64,000 nt of DNA, taken from assembly GCF_017901135.1 (NCBI RefSeq), contig NZ_CP072801.1, forward strand, positions 2,725,501 to 2,789,500, read 5' to 3'. The DNA comes from Thiothrix litoralis (GTDB lineage Bacteria; Pseudomonadota; Gammaproteobacteria; Thiotrichales; Thiotrichaceae). The translations under genes and the position numbers were made by a program. Positions 1 through 10,062 of the stretch are shown here, piece by piece. Within the stretch, counting starts at the first letter, position 1, and every line of letters begins with the position of its first letter. The notes under the pieces are model-generated. The model was not told where the DNA came from. It worked only from the letters and a program-made list of their open reading frames with translations, and did not search any database.

Positions 1-1155
1 GAATCCCTGATTGAACGACCCAGCCTGTTCCAGCAACTAGGCTTGCGTGACTGGATATGGGCAGCGCTAGTACTTGCTGCTACAGCCTTTGTTTTTACCA
101 AATATGGCAGCATTATGGATGGCTATGAAATTGGCATCCTCGCCATGACCGCCCCCGGCCTGATTGGTTTGGGTTGGTACTGGAAAGCCTTCCAACCCTA
201 CGCACTGGCGGTTGCTGCTTTCAGTCTACTGGGCATTTGGCTGTATGGTGGCAATTACGCCAATGCTGAAGTGGTGTTTGGCCTGAAGTTCCTGGTCTCT
301 AGCCAGTCAGCCGTGATGTGGATGAGCGCCCTGTTTGTGATGGCTACCGTCACTTATATCGGCGGCTTGGTAGCCAACAACGAATTCACCCTAAAAACAG
401 GTACAGCACTGACTTGGGCAGCGCTGATCATGGGTCTGACTGGCTTGATGGTACGCTGGTATGAAACCTATCTGGTTGACCCGGAATTCGGTCATATTCC
501 CGTGAGTAACCTCTATGAAGTTTTCATCCTGTTCAGCATCATCACAGGCTTGTTGTACATGTTTTATGAAGGCCGCTACAAAAACCGTTCACTCGGTGGT
601 TTTGTGCTGCTGGTCATTAGTGCTGCGGTGGGCTTCTTGCTGTGGTACAGCTATAGCCGTGGTGCTGATAAAATTCTCCCGCTTGTGCCTGCACTGAAAA
701 GCTACTGGATGAAAATCCATGTTCCCGCCAACTTTGTGGGTTACGGCTCTTTTGCCCTGGCTGCGATGGTCAGCGTTGCGTATTTGTTGAAATCCAAAGG
801 TGAGCGGCATAATCCCAACGGGTTAATGGCAAAACGCCTCCCCTCACTGGAAATGTTGGATGACATAACCTACAAAGCCATCGCCTTGGGCTTTGCCTTC
901 TTCACCATTGCGACCATTCTGGGTGCCATGTGGGCCGCCGAAGCTTGGGGTGGCTACTGGTCATGGGATCCGAAAGAAACCTGGGCATTAATTGTCTGGT
1001 TAAACTATGCTGCATGGCTGCATTTACGCTTCTCCAAAGGCTGGCGCGGTGAACCGATGGCATGGTGGGCTATTGTTGGTTTGTTTGTTACCCTGTTTGC
1101 TTTCTTGGGCGTGAATATGTTTCTCTCCGGCTTGCATTCTTACGGTGAACTTTGA
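1..1155 (+). CDS. ccsB: Cytochrome c biogenesis protein CcsB/ResC, 5'-truncated by window edge
   Basis: Multi-pass membrane protein of the System II (CcsBA/ResBC) cytochrome c maturation machinery, which carries haem across the membrane for attachment to apocytochromes. The frame is open to base 1 and codes for residues typical of this family (ERPSL...LRDWIWA) before the first possible start at 43, so the true start lies outside the window. Many hydrophobic segments follow. The haem-handling WWD-type motif (WGGYWSWDPKETW, about codons 314-326) and conserved histidines near the C-terminus support the call. The ResB partner would be expected upstream. A thiol-disulfide oxidoreductase gene follows 89 bp later, consistent with cytochrome c maturation needing thiol chemistry. 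Confidence 0.93.
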   Translation, partial: ESLIERPSLFQQLGLRDWIWAALVLAATAFVFTKYGSIMDGYEIGILAMTAPGLIGLGWYWKAFQPYALAVAAFSLLGIWLYGGNYANAEVVFGLKFLVSSQSAVMWMSALFVMATVTYIGGLVANNEFTLKTGTALTWAALIMGLTGLMVRWYETYLVDPEFGHIPVSNLYEVFILFSIITGLLYMFYEGRYKNRSLGGFVLLVISAAVGFLLWYSYSRGADKILPLVPALKSYWMKIHVPANFVGYGSFALAAMVSVAYLLKSKGERHNPNGLMAKRLPSLEMLDDITYKAIALGFAFFTIATILGAMWAAEAWGGYWSWDPKETWALIVWLNYAAWLHLRFSKGWRGEPMAWWAIVGLFVTLFAFLGVNMFLSGLHSYGEL

Positions 1156-1244
1156 AACCCATCCCTGAGTCTAACAAGGGCATTCCATTAAAATAACCGA
1201 ATGACACTGTACTTAAATAAACACAAAAGGGAGATATTGAACCG

Positions 1245-1898
1245 ATGAAACGCGCATTGAGCCACACCCTCGGCTTTATGATGGCCGCACTGTTTGCCCT
1301 CACTGGCTGCATTCCTGAGTCCAGCCATGCAGAAGAATTCAAAGAAGGCACCCAGTACGTGACCATTTCACCTGCCATTCCAACCCAAGCACCTGCCGGG
1401 AAGGTTGAGGTAACGGAGTTGTTCTGGTACGGCTGTCCACACTGCTACTCCATGGAACCAACCATTAACGCTTTCCTCAGCAAAAAACCGGACAATGTTG
1501 TCTTCCAACGTGTTCCCGCCACGCTGAGTCCGCGCTGGGTCTATCATGCCAAACTGTTCTATGTCGGGCAAATGCTGGATCCTGATGGAGCCAAGCATGT
1601 CCACACCAAAATTTTTGAAGCGATCCAGAAGCAGCGCCGCCAAATCAACGATGACGCATCCATGACCCGCTTTTTCGTGGAACTGGGTTTTAGCGCCGAT
1701 CAAGTCAAAAATGCCCTGAACTCCATGGAAATGAAAGCCATGATGGCACGGGCAGATGAAGTCGGCACCAAGTCCAAAGCAGACTCCGTTCCGGTCATCA
1801 TCGTCAATGGTAAATACCGCACTAGCCCAAGCATGGTCAGCAGTGAAGACAAGCTATTGCAAGTCATTAATTATCTGGTAAAACACGAATCCAAGTAA
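1245..1898 (+). CDS. dsbA: Thiol:disulfide interchange protein DsbA, possibly lipid-anchored
   Basis: Periplasmic oxidant that introduces disulfides into exported proteins. It has a thioredoxin fold with active site C64-P-H-C67 and a cis-proline region near the C-terminus (SVPVIIVNGKY). The N-terminus is a signal sequence ending in LTGC (C22), a good lipobox, so the protein may be a lipoprotein rather than soluble as in E. coli; this is inference. Length (217 aa) is normal. RBS GGGAG lies just before the start. It sits between ccsB and coq7 on the same strand. Confidence 0.93.
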   Translation: MKRALSHTLGFMMAALFALTGCIPESSHAEEFKEGTQYVTISPAIPTQAPAGKVEVTELFWYGCPHCYSMEPTINAFLSKKPDNVVFQRVPATLSPRWVYHAKLFYVGQMLDPDGAKHVHTKIFEAIQKQRRQINDDASMTRFFVELGFSADQVKNALNSMEMKAMMARADEVGTKSKADSVPVIIVNGKYRTSPSMVSSEDKLLQVINYLVKHESK

Positions 1899-1913
1899 TA
1901 CAGGGAGAGTGAT

Positions 1914-2558
1914 ATGCGCAAATTCAGCCTACTGGATAAAGTCCTGACCGAAATTGACCAGTCATTGCGGGTGGTTCATGCCACCGCACCGACCACCGAA
2001 CGCCCTAACCCGGCAGACGGTGTGCAGGCAACGGCTCCTCTCAGCGAGGACGACCGCAAGCTGATCAGCAGGCTGATGCGCATTAACCACACTGGCGAAG
2101 TATCTGCCCAAGGTTTGTACCGTGGGCAGGCACTCACCGCCAAACGCGAAGACATCCGTGAACAGATGGAACGTTCCGCCATGGAAGAGAACGACCACCT
2201 GAACTGGACAGATAAACGCTTACAAGAACTCGGCGGCAGAAAAAGCCTGCTGAACCCGTTATTCTACTGGGGCTCCTTCACCATTGGCGCGGTCGCAGGC
2301 AAAATCGGCGACAAATGGAGTTTAGGTTTCGTCAAAGAAACCGAAGATCAGGTCATCAAGCATCTGGAAGAACACATCAACCAACTACCCGCCCATGCAC
2401 TGACCGACATGACCATCCTGCAAAAAATGAAAGCCGACGAAATGCATCACGGTGAGGTAGCCATGCAAGCAGGGGGAGCCAAACTACCCTTCCTCGCACG
2501 TAAGTTGTTAATGCCGCTGATGTCGAAAGTCATGACCAAAAGCACCTATTACGTTTAA
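1914..2558 (+). CDS. coq7: 3-demethoxyubiquinol 3-hydroxylase (Coq7 family)
   Basis: Di-iron monooxygenase for the last hydroxylation in ubiquinone synthesis, peripheral on the inner membrane. The six expected iron ligands can be placed: E62 (in NHTGEVSAQ), E92 and H95 (EENDH), E144, E176 and H179 (ADEMHH), with the family's normal spacing. Length is 214 aa. RBS GGGAG precedes the ATG, 15 bp after dsbA, so co-transcription is likely. Its stop codon and that of convergent lipB share the palindrome TTAA at 2555-2558. Confidence 0.95.
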   Translation: MRKFSLLDKVLTEIDQSLRVVHATAPTTERPNPADGVQATAPLSEDDRKLISRLMRINHTGEVSAQGLYRGQALTAKREDIREQMERSAMEENDHLNWTDKRLQELGGRKSLLNPLFYWGSFTIGAVAGKIGDKWSLGFVKETEDQVIKHLEEHINQLPAHALTDMTILQKMKADEMHHGEVAMQAGGAKLPFLARKLLMPLMSKVMTKSTYYV

Positions 2559-3220
2559 TCCTGTCGCCAGTCCAGCACGGTATACTGTAAACGGGTTGCA
2601 AGATACCCGCATAACTCACCGGCAAGCTCCATCGGCGTTTGCCCTACCCCCAAATCCTTGCACTGCGTCACCTGCAAACCCGCATAACCACAAGGATTAA
2701 TCCGCTGGAACGGTTCCAGATCCATATCCACATTCAGGCTCAAACCGTGGTAAGTACAACCTTTGGCAACCCGCAAACCCAGCGCCGCAATCTTACAGCC
2801 TTGCACATACACGCCCGGCGCATCCCGATCACCTGCCGCAGCAATACCATAATGCGCCAGCAAATCAATCACGGACTGCTCAATCTGCATCACCAGTTCA
2901 CGCACACCGAGTGCTTTGCGGCGAATATCCAGCAGCAAATAAACCACCAACTGTCCCGGCCCGTGGTATGTCACCTGCCCACCCCGATCAATCGGGATCA
3001 CAGGAATAGCGCCCGGCGCCAACACATGCTCCATCTTGCCATTACGCCCTAACGTAAACACGGGCGAATGCTGCACCACCCAGATTTCATCAGGGGTATT
3101 CTCACCCCTGTTTTGGGTGAATGCCTGCATCTGCTGCCACACCGGCACATAATCTTGGACACCCCACACCCGCACCTGCAAAGTGTCAGTAATGCCGCCT
3201 ACAACATTTACAGTGCCCAC
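2555..3220 (-). CDS. lipB: Octanoyl-ACP:protein octanoyltransferase LipB
   Basis: Transfers octanoyl from acyl carrier protein to lipoyl domains, the first step of lipoate synthesis. Visible motifs are [12 protein letters not shown] (about residues 79-90), catalytic lysine K143 (QGCKIAALG), [10 protein letters not shown], and catalytic cysteine C177 (INPCGY). The GTG start at 3220 overlaps ybeD by 13 bp. In-frame TTG/GTG codons a little downstream (giving QVRVWG...) are alternatives, so the exact N-terminus is uncertain. It is last in the mrdA-to-lipB operon; lipA is not next to it here. Confidence 0.94.
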   Translation of the reverse strand: MGTVNVVGGITDTLQVRVWGVQDYVPVWQQMQAFTQNRGENTPDEIWVVQHSPVFTLGRNGKMEHVLAPGAIPVIPIDRGGQVTYHGPGQLVVYLLLDIRRKALGVRELVMQIEQSVIDLLAHYGIAAAGDRDAPGVYVQGCKIAALGLRVAKGCTYHGLSLNVDMDLEPFQRINPCGYAGLQVTQCKDLGVGQTPMELAGELCGYLATRLQYTVLDWRQD

Positions 3221-3489
3221 AACACCAGCTCACAGGCTTTCAAGTCCTGATACACCGCATTGATCTGATCCTTGCTGGTTGCACGCAGGTTGACCGTCAG
3301 GCTATGGTATTTCCCAGTCGAGCTGTCACGGCGCTGCACATGCTCATCCGGGTTGAAACCGTCATCATGGCGGCAGACAATCTCGCAAATGCGCAGATGA
3401 AACTCAGTATCCGCACGACCCACTATCTTGATTGGAAAATCACAGGGAAATTCCAGTATCAATTCTTCCTGATCACCAAAACGTTCCAC
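3208..3489 (-). CDS. ybeD: YbeD/UPF0250 (DUF493) small protein
   Basis: A 93-residue cytoplasmic protein of the DUF493 family, which has an ACT-like fold and no firmly established role. The family's usual position between a D,D-carboxypeptidase gene and lipB is kept here, and that synteny is the main support. The sequence carries the expected core ([13 protein letters not shown]...[16 protein letters not shown]). It overlaps lipB and follows dacC by about 24 bp, so it is translated within the same operon. Confidence 0.88.
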   Translation of the reverse strand: MERFGDQEELILEFPCDFPIKIVGRADTEFHLRICEIVCRHDDGFNPDEHVQRRDSSTGKYHSLTVNLRATSKDQINAVYQDLKACELVLWAL

Positions 3490-3512
3490 GTTCTGTCCTC
3501 ACTTGTTCCCGT

Positions 3513-4754
3513 TTAATCGGCGAACAATTTCTGGATACCATCCATCATTCGCCGCCACCAGCCGCCCTCAGCAACATCTTCCAGTGCCAACAACGGGGAT
3601 TCCTTGACAATTTTACCCAGCTCCCGATCGGTAATGATCACGGTGCCCAGTCTGTCACCGCGTTTAATGGGGGCGTCAATGCCTTTATCAAGCTGCATAC
3701 CGCCTTTCAACTGATCATAGCGACCTTTCACAATACTAATGAACAAGTCATCGGTCACGCCCGCTGGAACCTCAGTTTGATCGCCTTTCCAGACCCGCAC
3801 GTTAGCCAGCACCGCACCTGCATTGTATAACTGGTGTGTTTCAAAGGTACGGAAACCGTACTCCAGTAGTTGCTGACTAATATTGGCGCGGGCATCATCG
3901 CTTTTAGTCCCCAACACCACAGAAATCAGGCGCATATTATCGCGCTTGGCAGAAGACACCAGACAATAACCAGCCGATTCGGTGTGCCCGGTTTTCAAGC
4001 CATCGACGGTGGGATCGCGGAACAGCAAGCGATTGCGGTTTTGCTGCTTGATATTGTTATAACTGAATTCTTTCTCGGAATAGAGCTTGTAACGCTCTGG
4101 GAACTCGGTAATCAAGGCACGCACCAATGTCACAATATCACGCGCCGTGGTGTAGTGGTCTTTAGCAGGCCAACCCGTGACATTCATGTAATGGGTATCT
4201 TTCATGCCCATCTCAGCCGCCGTCTGGTTCATCCGCTGCACGAAAGCCTCTTCGCTTCCCGCTATATACTCCGCCAGAGCCATTGCCGCATCATTGCCGG
4301 ACTGGATAATCATGCCTCGTAACAGCTTCTCAAATGGAACTCTTTTACCCAACTCGACAAACATGCGCGAGCCTTCCATTCTCCAAGCTTTTTCACTGAT
4401 CAGTACCTGATCATCCAGTTTGACCTTACCTGTACCCAAGTCCTGATAGACTAGGTAAGCGGTCATCAGCTTGGTAATGCTCGCTGGCTCAATGCGCAAC
4501 CCAGGGTTGAGACCCGCCAGCTCTTCACCACTCTGGAAATCCACCAACAAATAATTCCGCGCCTCAATTTCTGGCACACCAGAAGCCATCGCAACAATCT
4601 CAGGTGGAATCGAGGAGTCGTTGTAAGGTGCAGTCGACAGGTCGCTCGGCGCTTCCTCCTCACCTGACGACGGAGCAGGCTGCTCAGCAGCCATGGAGAG
4701 ACTACCTGCCAGTAACCCTACTAGCAGTAACAGTTTAATAATCCTTGTGAGCAT
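3513..4754 (-). CDS. dacC: D-alanyl-D-alanine carboxypeptidase (PBP5/6 family)
   Basis: Low-molecular-mass penicillin-binding protein that trims the terminal D-Ala from peptidoglycan pentapeptides in the periplasm. It has a signal peptide (about residues 1-22). The three serine-protease-like motifs are S92-I-T-K95, S152-G-N154 and K254-T-G256, and a C-terminal PBP5 beta domain is followed by a probable amphipathic membrane anchor ending in MMDGIQKLFAD. Length of 413 aa is normal. It lies between rlpA and ybeD, the classical order. The sequence cannot tell dacA from dacC orthology. Confidence 0.94.
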   Translation of the reverse strand: MLTRIIKLLLLVGLLAGSLSMAAEQPAPSSGEEEAPSDLSTAPYNDSSIPPEIVAMASGVPEIEARNYLLVDFQSGEELAGLNPGLRIEPASITKLMTAYLVYQDLGTGKVKLDDQVLISEKAWRMEGSRMFVELGKRVPFEKLLRGMIIQSGNDAAMALAEYIAGSEEAFVQRMNQTAAEMGMKDTHYMNVTGWPAKDHYTTARDIVTLVRALITEFPERYKLYSEKEFSYNNIKQQNRNRLLFRDPTVDGLKTGHTESAGYCLVSSAKRDNMRLISVVLGTKSDDARANISQQLLEYGFRTFETHQLYNAGAVLANVRVWKGDQTEVPAGVTDDLFISIVKGRYDQLKGGMQLDKGIDAPIKRGDRLGTVIITDRELGKIVKESPLLALEDVAEGGWWRRMMDGIQKLFAD

Positions 4755-4815
4755 GAACAGTCCTTTTACTGATGCTAATTATTTTCATGAGAACACTACG
4801 GTAACGGAGCAGGCG

Positions 4816-5634
4816 CTACCGCGCAACTACCTTGAAGTTTGCCAAGCCGTTACTTTCCAGTATGTCCTTCACATTATCAATTTGATCCTGACTATACAGG
4901 GGGCCAACCCTGACCTGATACATTTCACGCCCGTTTTGCTGGGCGGTTGCCATTTCAGTCTTGGCAAGACCCACCGATGTCAGGCGCACAAACATGTCAA
5001 GGGAGGTATTTTTATCCGGCCAAGTACCCGCAATGACATAATAGGGTTTCGACTTGTCGACTGGCTCAGCAGGTTTTGCCACCTGAGTATTGGCTTTGGC
5101 AACACCCCGTGCTTCAGGGGGAAGCTGATCCGGTGAAATAGCTGCCACTTCCACAGGCGCACCACTACGTGCCTTGATACCCAGGGCATTAGCCGCAGCA
5201 AAGGACAACTGGATCAAGTCGCCGCCCTCAAATGGCCCACGGTCATTGATACGCACAATAATCTGCTTACCATTCTGCCGGTTAGTCACCTGTGCAAAGC
5301 TGGGCAGAGGCAACGTCCGGTGTGCGGCAGAATAACCATACATATCAAAGGCTTCACAGCCTGCTGTTTCCGTCCCCTGATACTCGGCACCGTACCACGC
5401 AGCCGTACCTTTTTCCGCATAACCAGCGGCAGAATTCAGCACTTGATAGGTCTTGCCTTCAATAGTGTAAGTCGGGTCATTGCCACACCCGCCTTGCGCC
5501 TTGGCACTGGTATTACCATCCACCAGAATAACCGGGGCTGCCGATTTTTTTGTACTATTGCTGCTGCACGCCGCTAATCCCATTACCATGCAAGCCAACA
5601 GAATCCCTGAAAATCGCCAGTTTATTGTCATCAT
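4816..5634 (-). CDS. rlpA: RlpA septal-ring lipoprotein, lytic transglycosylase family, with SPOR domain
   Basis: Outer-membrane lipoprotein acting on septal peptidoglycan. The lipobox LAAC puts the acylated cysteine at C23. A double-psi beta-barrel domain spans about residues 75-165 (GTAAWYGAEYQG..., then IIVRINDRGPF), the fold shared with expansin-like transglycosylases. A C-terminal SPOR domain (about 195-272) should bind denuded glycan strands. P. aeruginosa RlpA has lytic activity on naked glycan; activity here is inferred. It is part of the mrdA operon. Confidence 0.93.
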   Translation of the reverse strand: MMTINWRFSGILLACMVMGLAACSSNSTKKSAAPVILVDGNTSAKAQGGCGNDPTYTIEGKTYQVLNSAAGYAEKGTAAWYGAEYQGTETAGCEAFDMYGYSAAHRTLPLPSFAQVTNRQNGKQIIVRINDRGPFEGGDLIQLSFAAANALGIKARSGAPVEVAAISPDQLPPEARGVAKANTQVAKPAEPVDKSKPYYVIAGTWPDKNTSLDMFVRLTSVGLAKTEMATAQQNGREMYQVRVGPLYSQDQIDNVKDILESNGLANFKVVAR

Positions 5635-5710
5635 ATTTTCCAGCTTTTATTACCCAATCATTAACGCCCCCTACCCTCAATCAGGGTAAAGGGCGATGTT
5701 AGTATAGCCC

Positions 5711-6847
5711 TTAAAAACCAAACTTACGCTTACGGATTTCTTGTGCAAGCTGATGTACCGCCATCGCGTATTTGACGCTAGGGTTGTAACGGGTGATGGC
5801 ATAGAAGTTTTCACCGCCTACCCAATATTCATCGGTTGTCCCATCCAGCTTGATCAGGCTGACCTTCGCCGAGTTAATCGGAGCCTGTGGCCTAACCTCG
5901 CTGGCAGCCAAGTCACTCAAGGTACGTGAAGGTTTTTTCGCGGTCGTTTCGGCAATACTAGCATACCCATTACCGGAAATATAAGCAGGCACTGCCACGC
6001 CTGCGCCACGCTTCCAGCCATTTTTGGCGAAGTAATTCGCTACACTGGGGATAGCATCCTGCGGATCCCACAAGTCACGTTTGCCATCACGATTGCCGTC
6101 AATGGCATAACTACGGTAGCTACTGGAAATAAATTGCCCCAGCCCCATTGCCCCCGCATAAGAACCACTGAAAATCTGCGGTCTGACTTTTTCCTCACGT
6201 GACAACAGCAAAAACTGCTCCAGCTCTTTCTGGTAAAAACTGGCTCGCCGTGGGAAATCGAACCCCAAACTGGTTAGCGCCTGCAACACATTATGCTTGC
6301 CGGTATTTTTACCGTACTGGGTTTCCACCCCGATAATCGCCACCAGATACGCTGTATCCACCCCGTACTGGCGGGTAGCGCTATCCAGCAGCACGGCATG
6401 ACGGTTCCAGAAATCCACCCCACCATTGATACGCGTTTCGGTCAGGAAAATGGGACGGTACACCTGCCAGGCCTGCCCTTCAGTCGGCGCACTAGCCTTG
6501 GTCAATGCCGCTTGATCGCGCTGCACCCCGGAAAATGTCTGTTCCAGAAACGCAATATCGAAACCATGCTGATGATTCATCTTACCGATAAACTCACGCA
6601 ACTCAGGATAATTCGCGTAGTCTCCTCCCAAGTCACGGGGAGCATTCACTGTCACCACGGGTGGCCTGATGACAGGCGCTTGCACGTTCTGATTATTGGC
6701 CGGGGGATTGGTTGCAGATGGCGCAAATACCCAAGGCCATTGCGCCCCGGCAGTCGTACAGCCCCCCAACAAACTACCGACAATGACCAGCCCGGCTAAC
6801 TGACTGAGCGACTGTTTCCATTGGGCTGAATCATGCGTGACTCTCAT
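5711..6847 (-). CDS. mltB: Membrane-bound lytic murein transglycosylase B
   Basis: Lipoprotein that cleaves the MurNAc-GlcNAc bond with formation of 1,6-anhydroMurNAc. The lipobox is LGGC (C30). The catalytic glutamate is E175 in GVETQYG. The following SLT/MltB core (AGAMGLGQF, WDPQDAIPSVANYF) is intact. Length is 378 aa. It lies about 45 bp downstream of rodA in the elongation operon. Its anhydro-muropeptide products are what the AmpG permease at 21.7-23.3 kb imports. Confidence 0.94.
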   Translation of the reverse strand: MRVTHDSAQWKQSLSQLAGLVIVGSLLGGCTTAGAQWPWVFAPSATNPPANNQNVQAPVIRPPVVTVNAPRDLGGDYANYPELREFIGKMNHQHGFDIAFLEQTFSGVQRDQAALTKASAPTEGQAWQVYRPIFLTETRINGGVDFWNRHAVLLDSATRQYGVDTAYLVAIIGVETQYGKNTGKHNVLQALTSLGFDFPRRASFYQKELEQFLLLSREEKVRPQIFSGSYAGAMGLGQFISSSYRSYAIDGNRDGKRDLWDPQDAIPSVANYFAKNGWKRGAGVAVPAYISGNGYASIAETTAKKPSRTLSDLAASEVRPQAPINSAKVSLIKLDGTTDEYWVGGENFYAITRYNPSVKYAMAVHQLAQEIRKRKFGF

Positions 6848-6891
6848 TACTCCATCTCCTGATCTATTGAGGAGAGCTTGAAAATCCGTCT

Positions 6892-8004
6892 TCAGCTATC
6901 CCGTTGATAAATGCGTTTGCGTTTTCTCATGCCCATGATAATACCGAAAGACATCATTAGTGTGACCACAGAAGTCCCCCCGTAACTCACCAAGGGTAGC
7001 GGTACACCAACCACCGGGAGCAGCCCGCTGACCATGCCGGTATTCACAAACAAATAAAAAAAGAATGACACACTCAGACTTCCACCCAAAAGTCGGGCAA
7101 AGGTATCCTCACCCTTACTGGCAAGGTATAGACCACGCCAGATAATAAATAAGTATAAACTCATTAAAATCAGATTGCCCACCAAGCCGAATTCTTCACC
7201 GAATACCGCAAAAATGAAGTCTGTGTGCCGTTCTGGCAGGAAGTCCAGATGCGATTGATCCCCTTGCATCCAACCTTTTCCATCAACCCCACCAGACCCA
7301 ATCGCAATTTTTGACTGATAAATATGGTAGCCAGTTCCCAATAAATCAGATTCCGGGTCGAAAAGCGTTTCGATACGTTTGCGTTGGTACTCATGCATTC
7401 CGAAAAAGTACATCAAAGGCGCTGCCGCACCGATGAAAAGGATCCCGCCCCCAATCAACCACCAGGACATGCCTGCCAGATAGATCACAAAAAAGCCTGA
7501 AGTCGCAATCAACAACGACGTACCCAAGTCAGGCTGCTTCATAACCAGCAGCATGGGAACTAAGACCAATAACAGCGCAATAACGACATCCACAAAACGC
7601 GGCGGCAACGGTTTTTCAGAGAAGTAATAAGCGACCATCATCGGCACAGCCAACTTCATGATTTCTGAAGGCTGTATATCCATACCAATATACAACCAGC
7701 GCTGCGCCCCTTTTTTAGTGACCCCCACAATCAAAACCAGCACCAGCAATACCACGCCGATACTGTAAAGCCACACCGCCCAATGCCGCAGGGTTTTACT
7801 GGAAATCTGCGAAAACAATACCAGCAAACCCAACCCAATGGTGAAATGGATCGATTGGCGCTGTACCTGCTCCAGATTGGCGTCGCTGGCACTGTACAAG
7901 GTCGCCAACCCCAAAAAAATCAGCAACGACAATACCGCCAACAACACAGCATCGACCCGCTGCAAGGCAACCACCAACCAAGAAGGGAAAAGGCTATTAA
8001 TCAT
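6892..8004 (-). CDS. rodA: Peptidoglycan glycosyltransferase RodA
   Basis: SEDS-family polytopic membrane polymerase of the elongasome, working with PBP2 (MrdA). About ten transmembrane segments, GxxG-rich loops, and the conserved region SHLDFLPERHTDFIFAVFGEE with the functional aspartate/glutamate positions are all present. Length of 370 aa is normal. The start overlaps the end of mrdA by 8 bp, so translation is probably coupled. Confidence 0.95.
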   Translation of the reverse strand: MINSLFPSWLVVALQRVDAVLLAVLSLLIFLGLATLYSASDANLEQVQRQSIHFTIGLGLLVLFSQISSKTLRHWAVWLYSIGVVLLVLVLIVGVTKKGAQRWLYIGMDIQPSEIMKLAVPMMVAYYFSEKPLPPRFVDVVIALLLVLVPMLLVMKQPDLGTSLLIATSGFFVIYLAGMSWWLIGGGILFIGAAAPLMYFFGMHEYQRKRIETLFDPESDLLGTGYHIYQSKIAIGSGGVDGKGWMQGDQSHLDFLPERHTDFIFAVFGEEFGLVGNLILMSLYLFIIWRGLYLASKGEDTFARLLGGSLSVSFFFYLFVNTGMVSGLLPVVGVPLPLVSYGGTSVVTLMMSFGIIMGMRKRKRIYQRDS

Positions 8005-10012
8005 GTGTACCCCCGGCTTTTTTGAGCTTTGTTTTAGTTTTGGTTTTCACAGCGGCTTTTTCTTTCGCGTCAGCCTTCTCGGTTTCTGGCGACACTTCCT
8101 GTTTAGGTTGCACCACGACCCCTGCTGGTTTCAAGACATGATCCCCGTACTGTTGCAACAAATAAGCATCCATGATCTTACGACCGACGGGGGCTGCGGT
8201 ATGCCCACCACTTCCTGAAGAGTTTTCAATAATGACCGCCACCGCAATTTTGGGGTTTTCCACAGGCGCAAACCCCACAAACAGGGCATGGTCACGCAAG
8301 CGCTTGGCAATACGTCCGGCATTGTATTTACCGCCAGCTAATCCAAAGACTTGCGCCGTACCTGTTTTACCTGCAATCCGGTAGGCTGCCCCAGCACCCG
8401 CCGCCCGTGCCGTACCACCGGGGCGCATCACGTTTTCCATCCCCTGTATCGCTAAATTCCAGAAACGCGCATCCGTCTCAATGGGCGGAAAAGGCTCAGG
8501 CTTGAGTACTTTTTCTTCCTGATTACGCGCAGTACGCACCCCGCGTAAGACATGCGGTTTCAAACGTATACCGTGATTAGCAATAATTGAAGTCGCATGA
8601 GCCAGTTGCAGCGGGGTTGACAGCCAGTACCCCTGACCGATACCGATATTGACCGTGTCGCCAGGAAACCAGCTACGCTTGTGACGTTTCTCTTTCCATT
8701 CCCTAGTCGGCATCAAGCCAGACGACTCTGAAGGCAGGTCAATCTCCGTCTTTGCCCCAAAGCCAAAGCGACTCATGTAGCTCGAAAAGCGATCAATACC
8801 CATGCGATAAGCCAAGTCATAAAAATAGGTATCGCAGGATTGTTGAATCGCATATTTAAGGTCAACTGAACCGTGACCACGTTTGTTCCAGCAGCGGAAC
8901 ACATGCTTTTGCCCCGACAAGCGGAAAAAGCCGGGGTCATAAACCCGTGAACCCGGTGTCACCACCCTTTCCGCCAGACCAGCCACCCCTACCATCGGCT
9001 TAATGGTGGAACCGGGGGGATACGCAGCCTGCAAAGCACGGTTAAACAAGGGGCGACCGGGGTCATCGCGCAAGCTGGAGTAATCTTTTTGCGAGATCCC
9101 GTCGATGAACAAATTGGGATCAAAGGTAGGCAAACTGGCCAACGTCAATACCTCACCGTTGCTGGGGTCTATCGCCACAATGGCACCCCGCTCGCCTTCC
9201 AGTAATTTTTCCGCCAAGATTTGCAGGTTAATGTCTATGCCAAGGAATAGCTCCTGCCCGCCTACCTGCTCCTGTTTGCCAATTTCATTCTGCTTTTTGC
9301 CATGTGCATCCACCTCAATCAGCTCAAAACCGGCCTTCCCGTGCAAACGGTCTTCGTGGGACGCCTCCACACCCGATTTGCCAATATGGGTTGTACCTGT
9401 GTACTCATCCTTATCTACCCGCTCCAGATCGCGGGTATCAATACGCCCGACATAACCAATGACATGGCTAGCCGTATTGAGCAAAGGATAATAACGCTCC
9501 ATGCGCACTTCCATCCTGACCCCCGGAAAGCGCGGGCGATTGACAGCAAATACCGCAATTTCTTCTTCGGTCAGATTTTCCCGGATCGGGATAGACTGGT
9601 ATTTGAAACGACGCGCCTGAGTTTTGAACAGGCGTACATCCTTCTCCACCAACGGAATGACCAAACCAAGCCTAGCAATAAGGCCATCGACATCCGCCAG
9701 CGTTGAGCGCCCATCCCCATTTTCATCACCAACATTATCGCGCACCACTTCGAGAACATATTGGGTGTGGCTATCCGCCAACAGAACACCGTTACGGTCA
9801 TAAATCTGACCGCGATTCGGCGGAATGGGAATACGTTTCTGGTAATGCTGGCGGGAAAGTTCCGAATATTTTTCGTGCTGCGAAACCTGGAGCTGGTAAA
9901 CCCGCCCCAGGATCGCTAACAAGGCAAACAGGATAATAACGCCCGCCACAATAGCACGCACATTGAACATGTGCTGCTCATCGCGCTCCAGTTTAATTGG
10001 TCTATCACTCAT
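7997..10012 (-). CDS. mrdA: Penicillin-binding protein 2 (elongasome transpeptidase)
   Basis: Class B PBP that cross-links peptidoglycan during cell elongation. It has a short cytoplasmic tail, one transmembrane helix (about residues 17-40), a pedestal domain, and a transpeptidase domain with STIK (in PPGSTIKP), SCD (QQSCDTYFYD) and KTGTAQ motifs. The C-terminal tail is lysine-rich and of low complexity (KEKAAVKTKTK...). Length is 671 aa. It is the first visible gene of the operon that continues into rodA, mltB, rlpA, dacC, ybeD and lipB. Confidence 0.95.
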   Translation of the reverse strand: MSDRPIKLERDEQHMFNVRAIVAGVIILFALLAILGRVYQLQVSQHEKYSELSRQHYQKRIPIPPNRGQIYDRNGVLLADSHTQYVLEVVRDNVGDENGDGRSTLADVDGLIARLGLVIPLVEKDVRLFKTQARRFKYQSIPIRENLTEEEIAVFAVNRPRFPGVRMEVRMERYYPLLNTASHVIGYVGRIDTRDLERVDKDEYTGTTHIGKSGVEASHEDRLHGKAGFELIEVDAHGKKQNEIGKQEQVGGQELFLGIDINLQILAEKLLEGERGAIVAIDPSNGEVLTLASLPTFDPNLFIDGISQKDYSSLRDDPGRPLFNRALQAAYPPGSTIKPMVGVAGLAERVVTPGSRVYDPGFFRLSGQKHVFRCWNKRGHGSVDLKYAIQQSCDTYFYDLAYRMGIDRFSSYMSRFGFGAKTEIDLPSESSGLMPTREWKEKRHKRSWFPGDTVNIGIGQGYWLSTPLQLAHATSIIANHGIRLKPHVLRGVRTARNQEEKVLKPEPFPPIETDARFWNLAIQGMENVMRPGGTARAAGAGAAYRIAGKTGTAQVFGLAGGKYNAGRIAKRLRDHALFVGFAPVENPKIAVAVIIENSSGSGGHTAAPVGRKIMDAYLLQQYGDHVLKPAGVVVQPKQEVSPETEKADAKEKAAVKTKTKTKLKKAGGTHD

Positions 10013-10062
10013 AAATTGCTAATGAGCATCCTGCCAGCCTGAAATCGGGCGACTATAGCAGA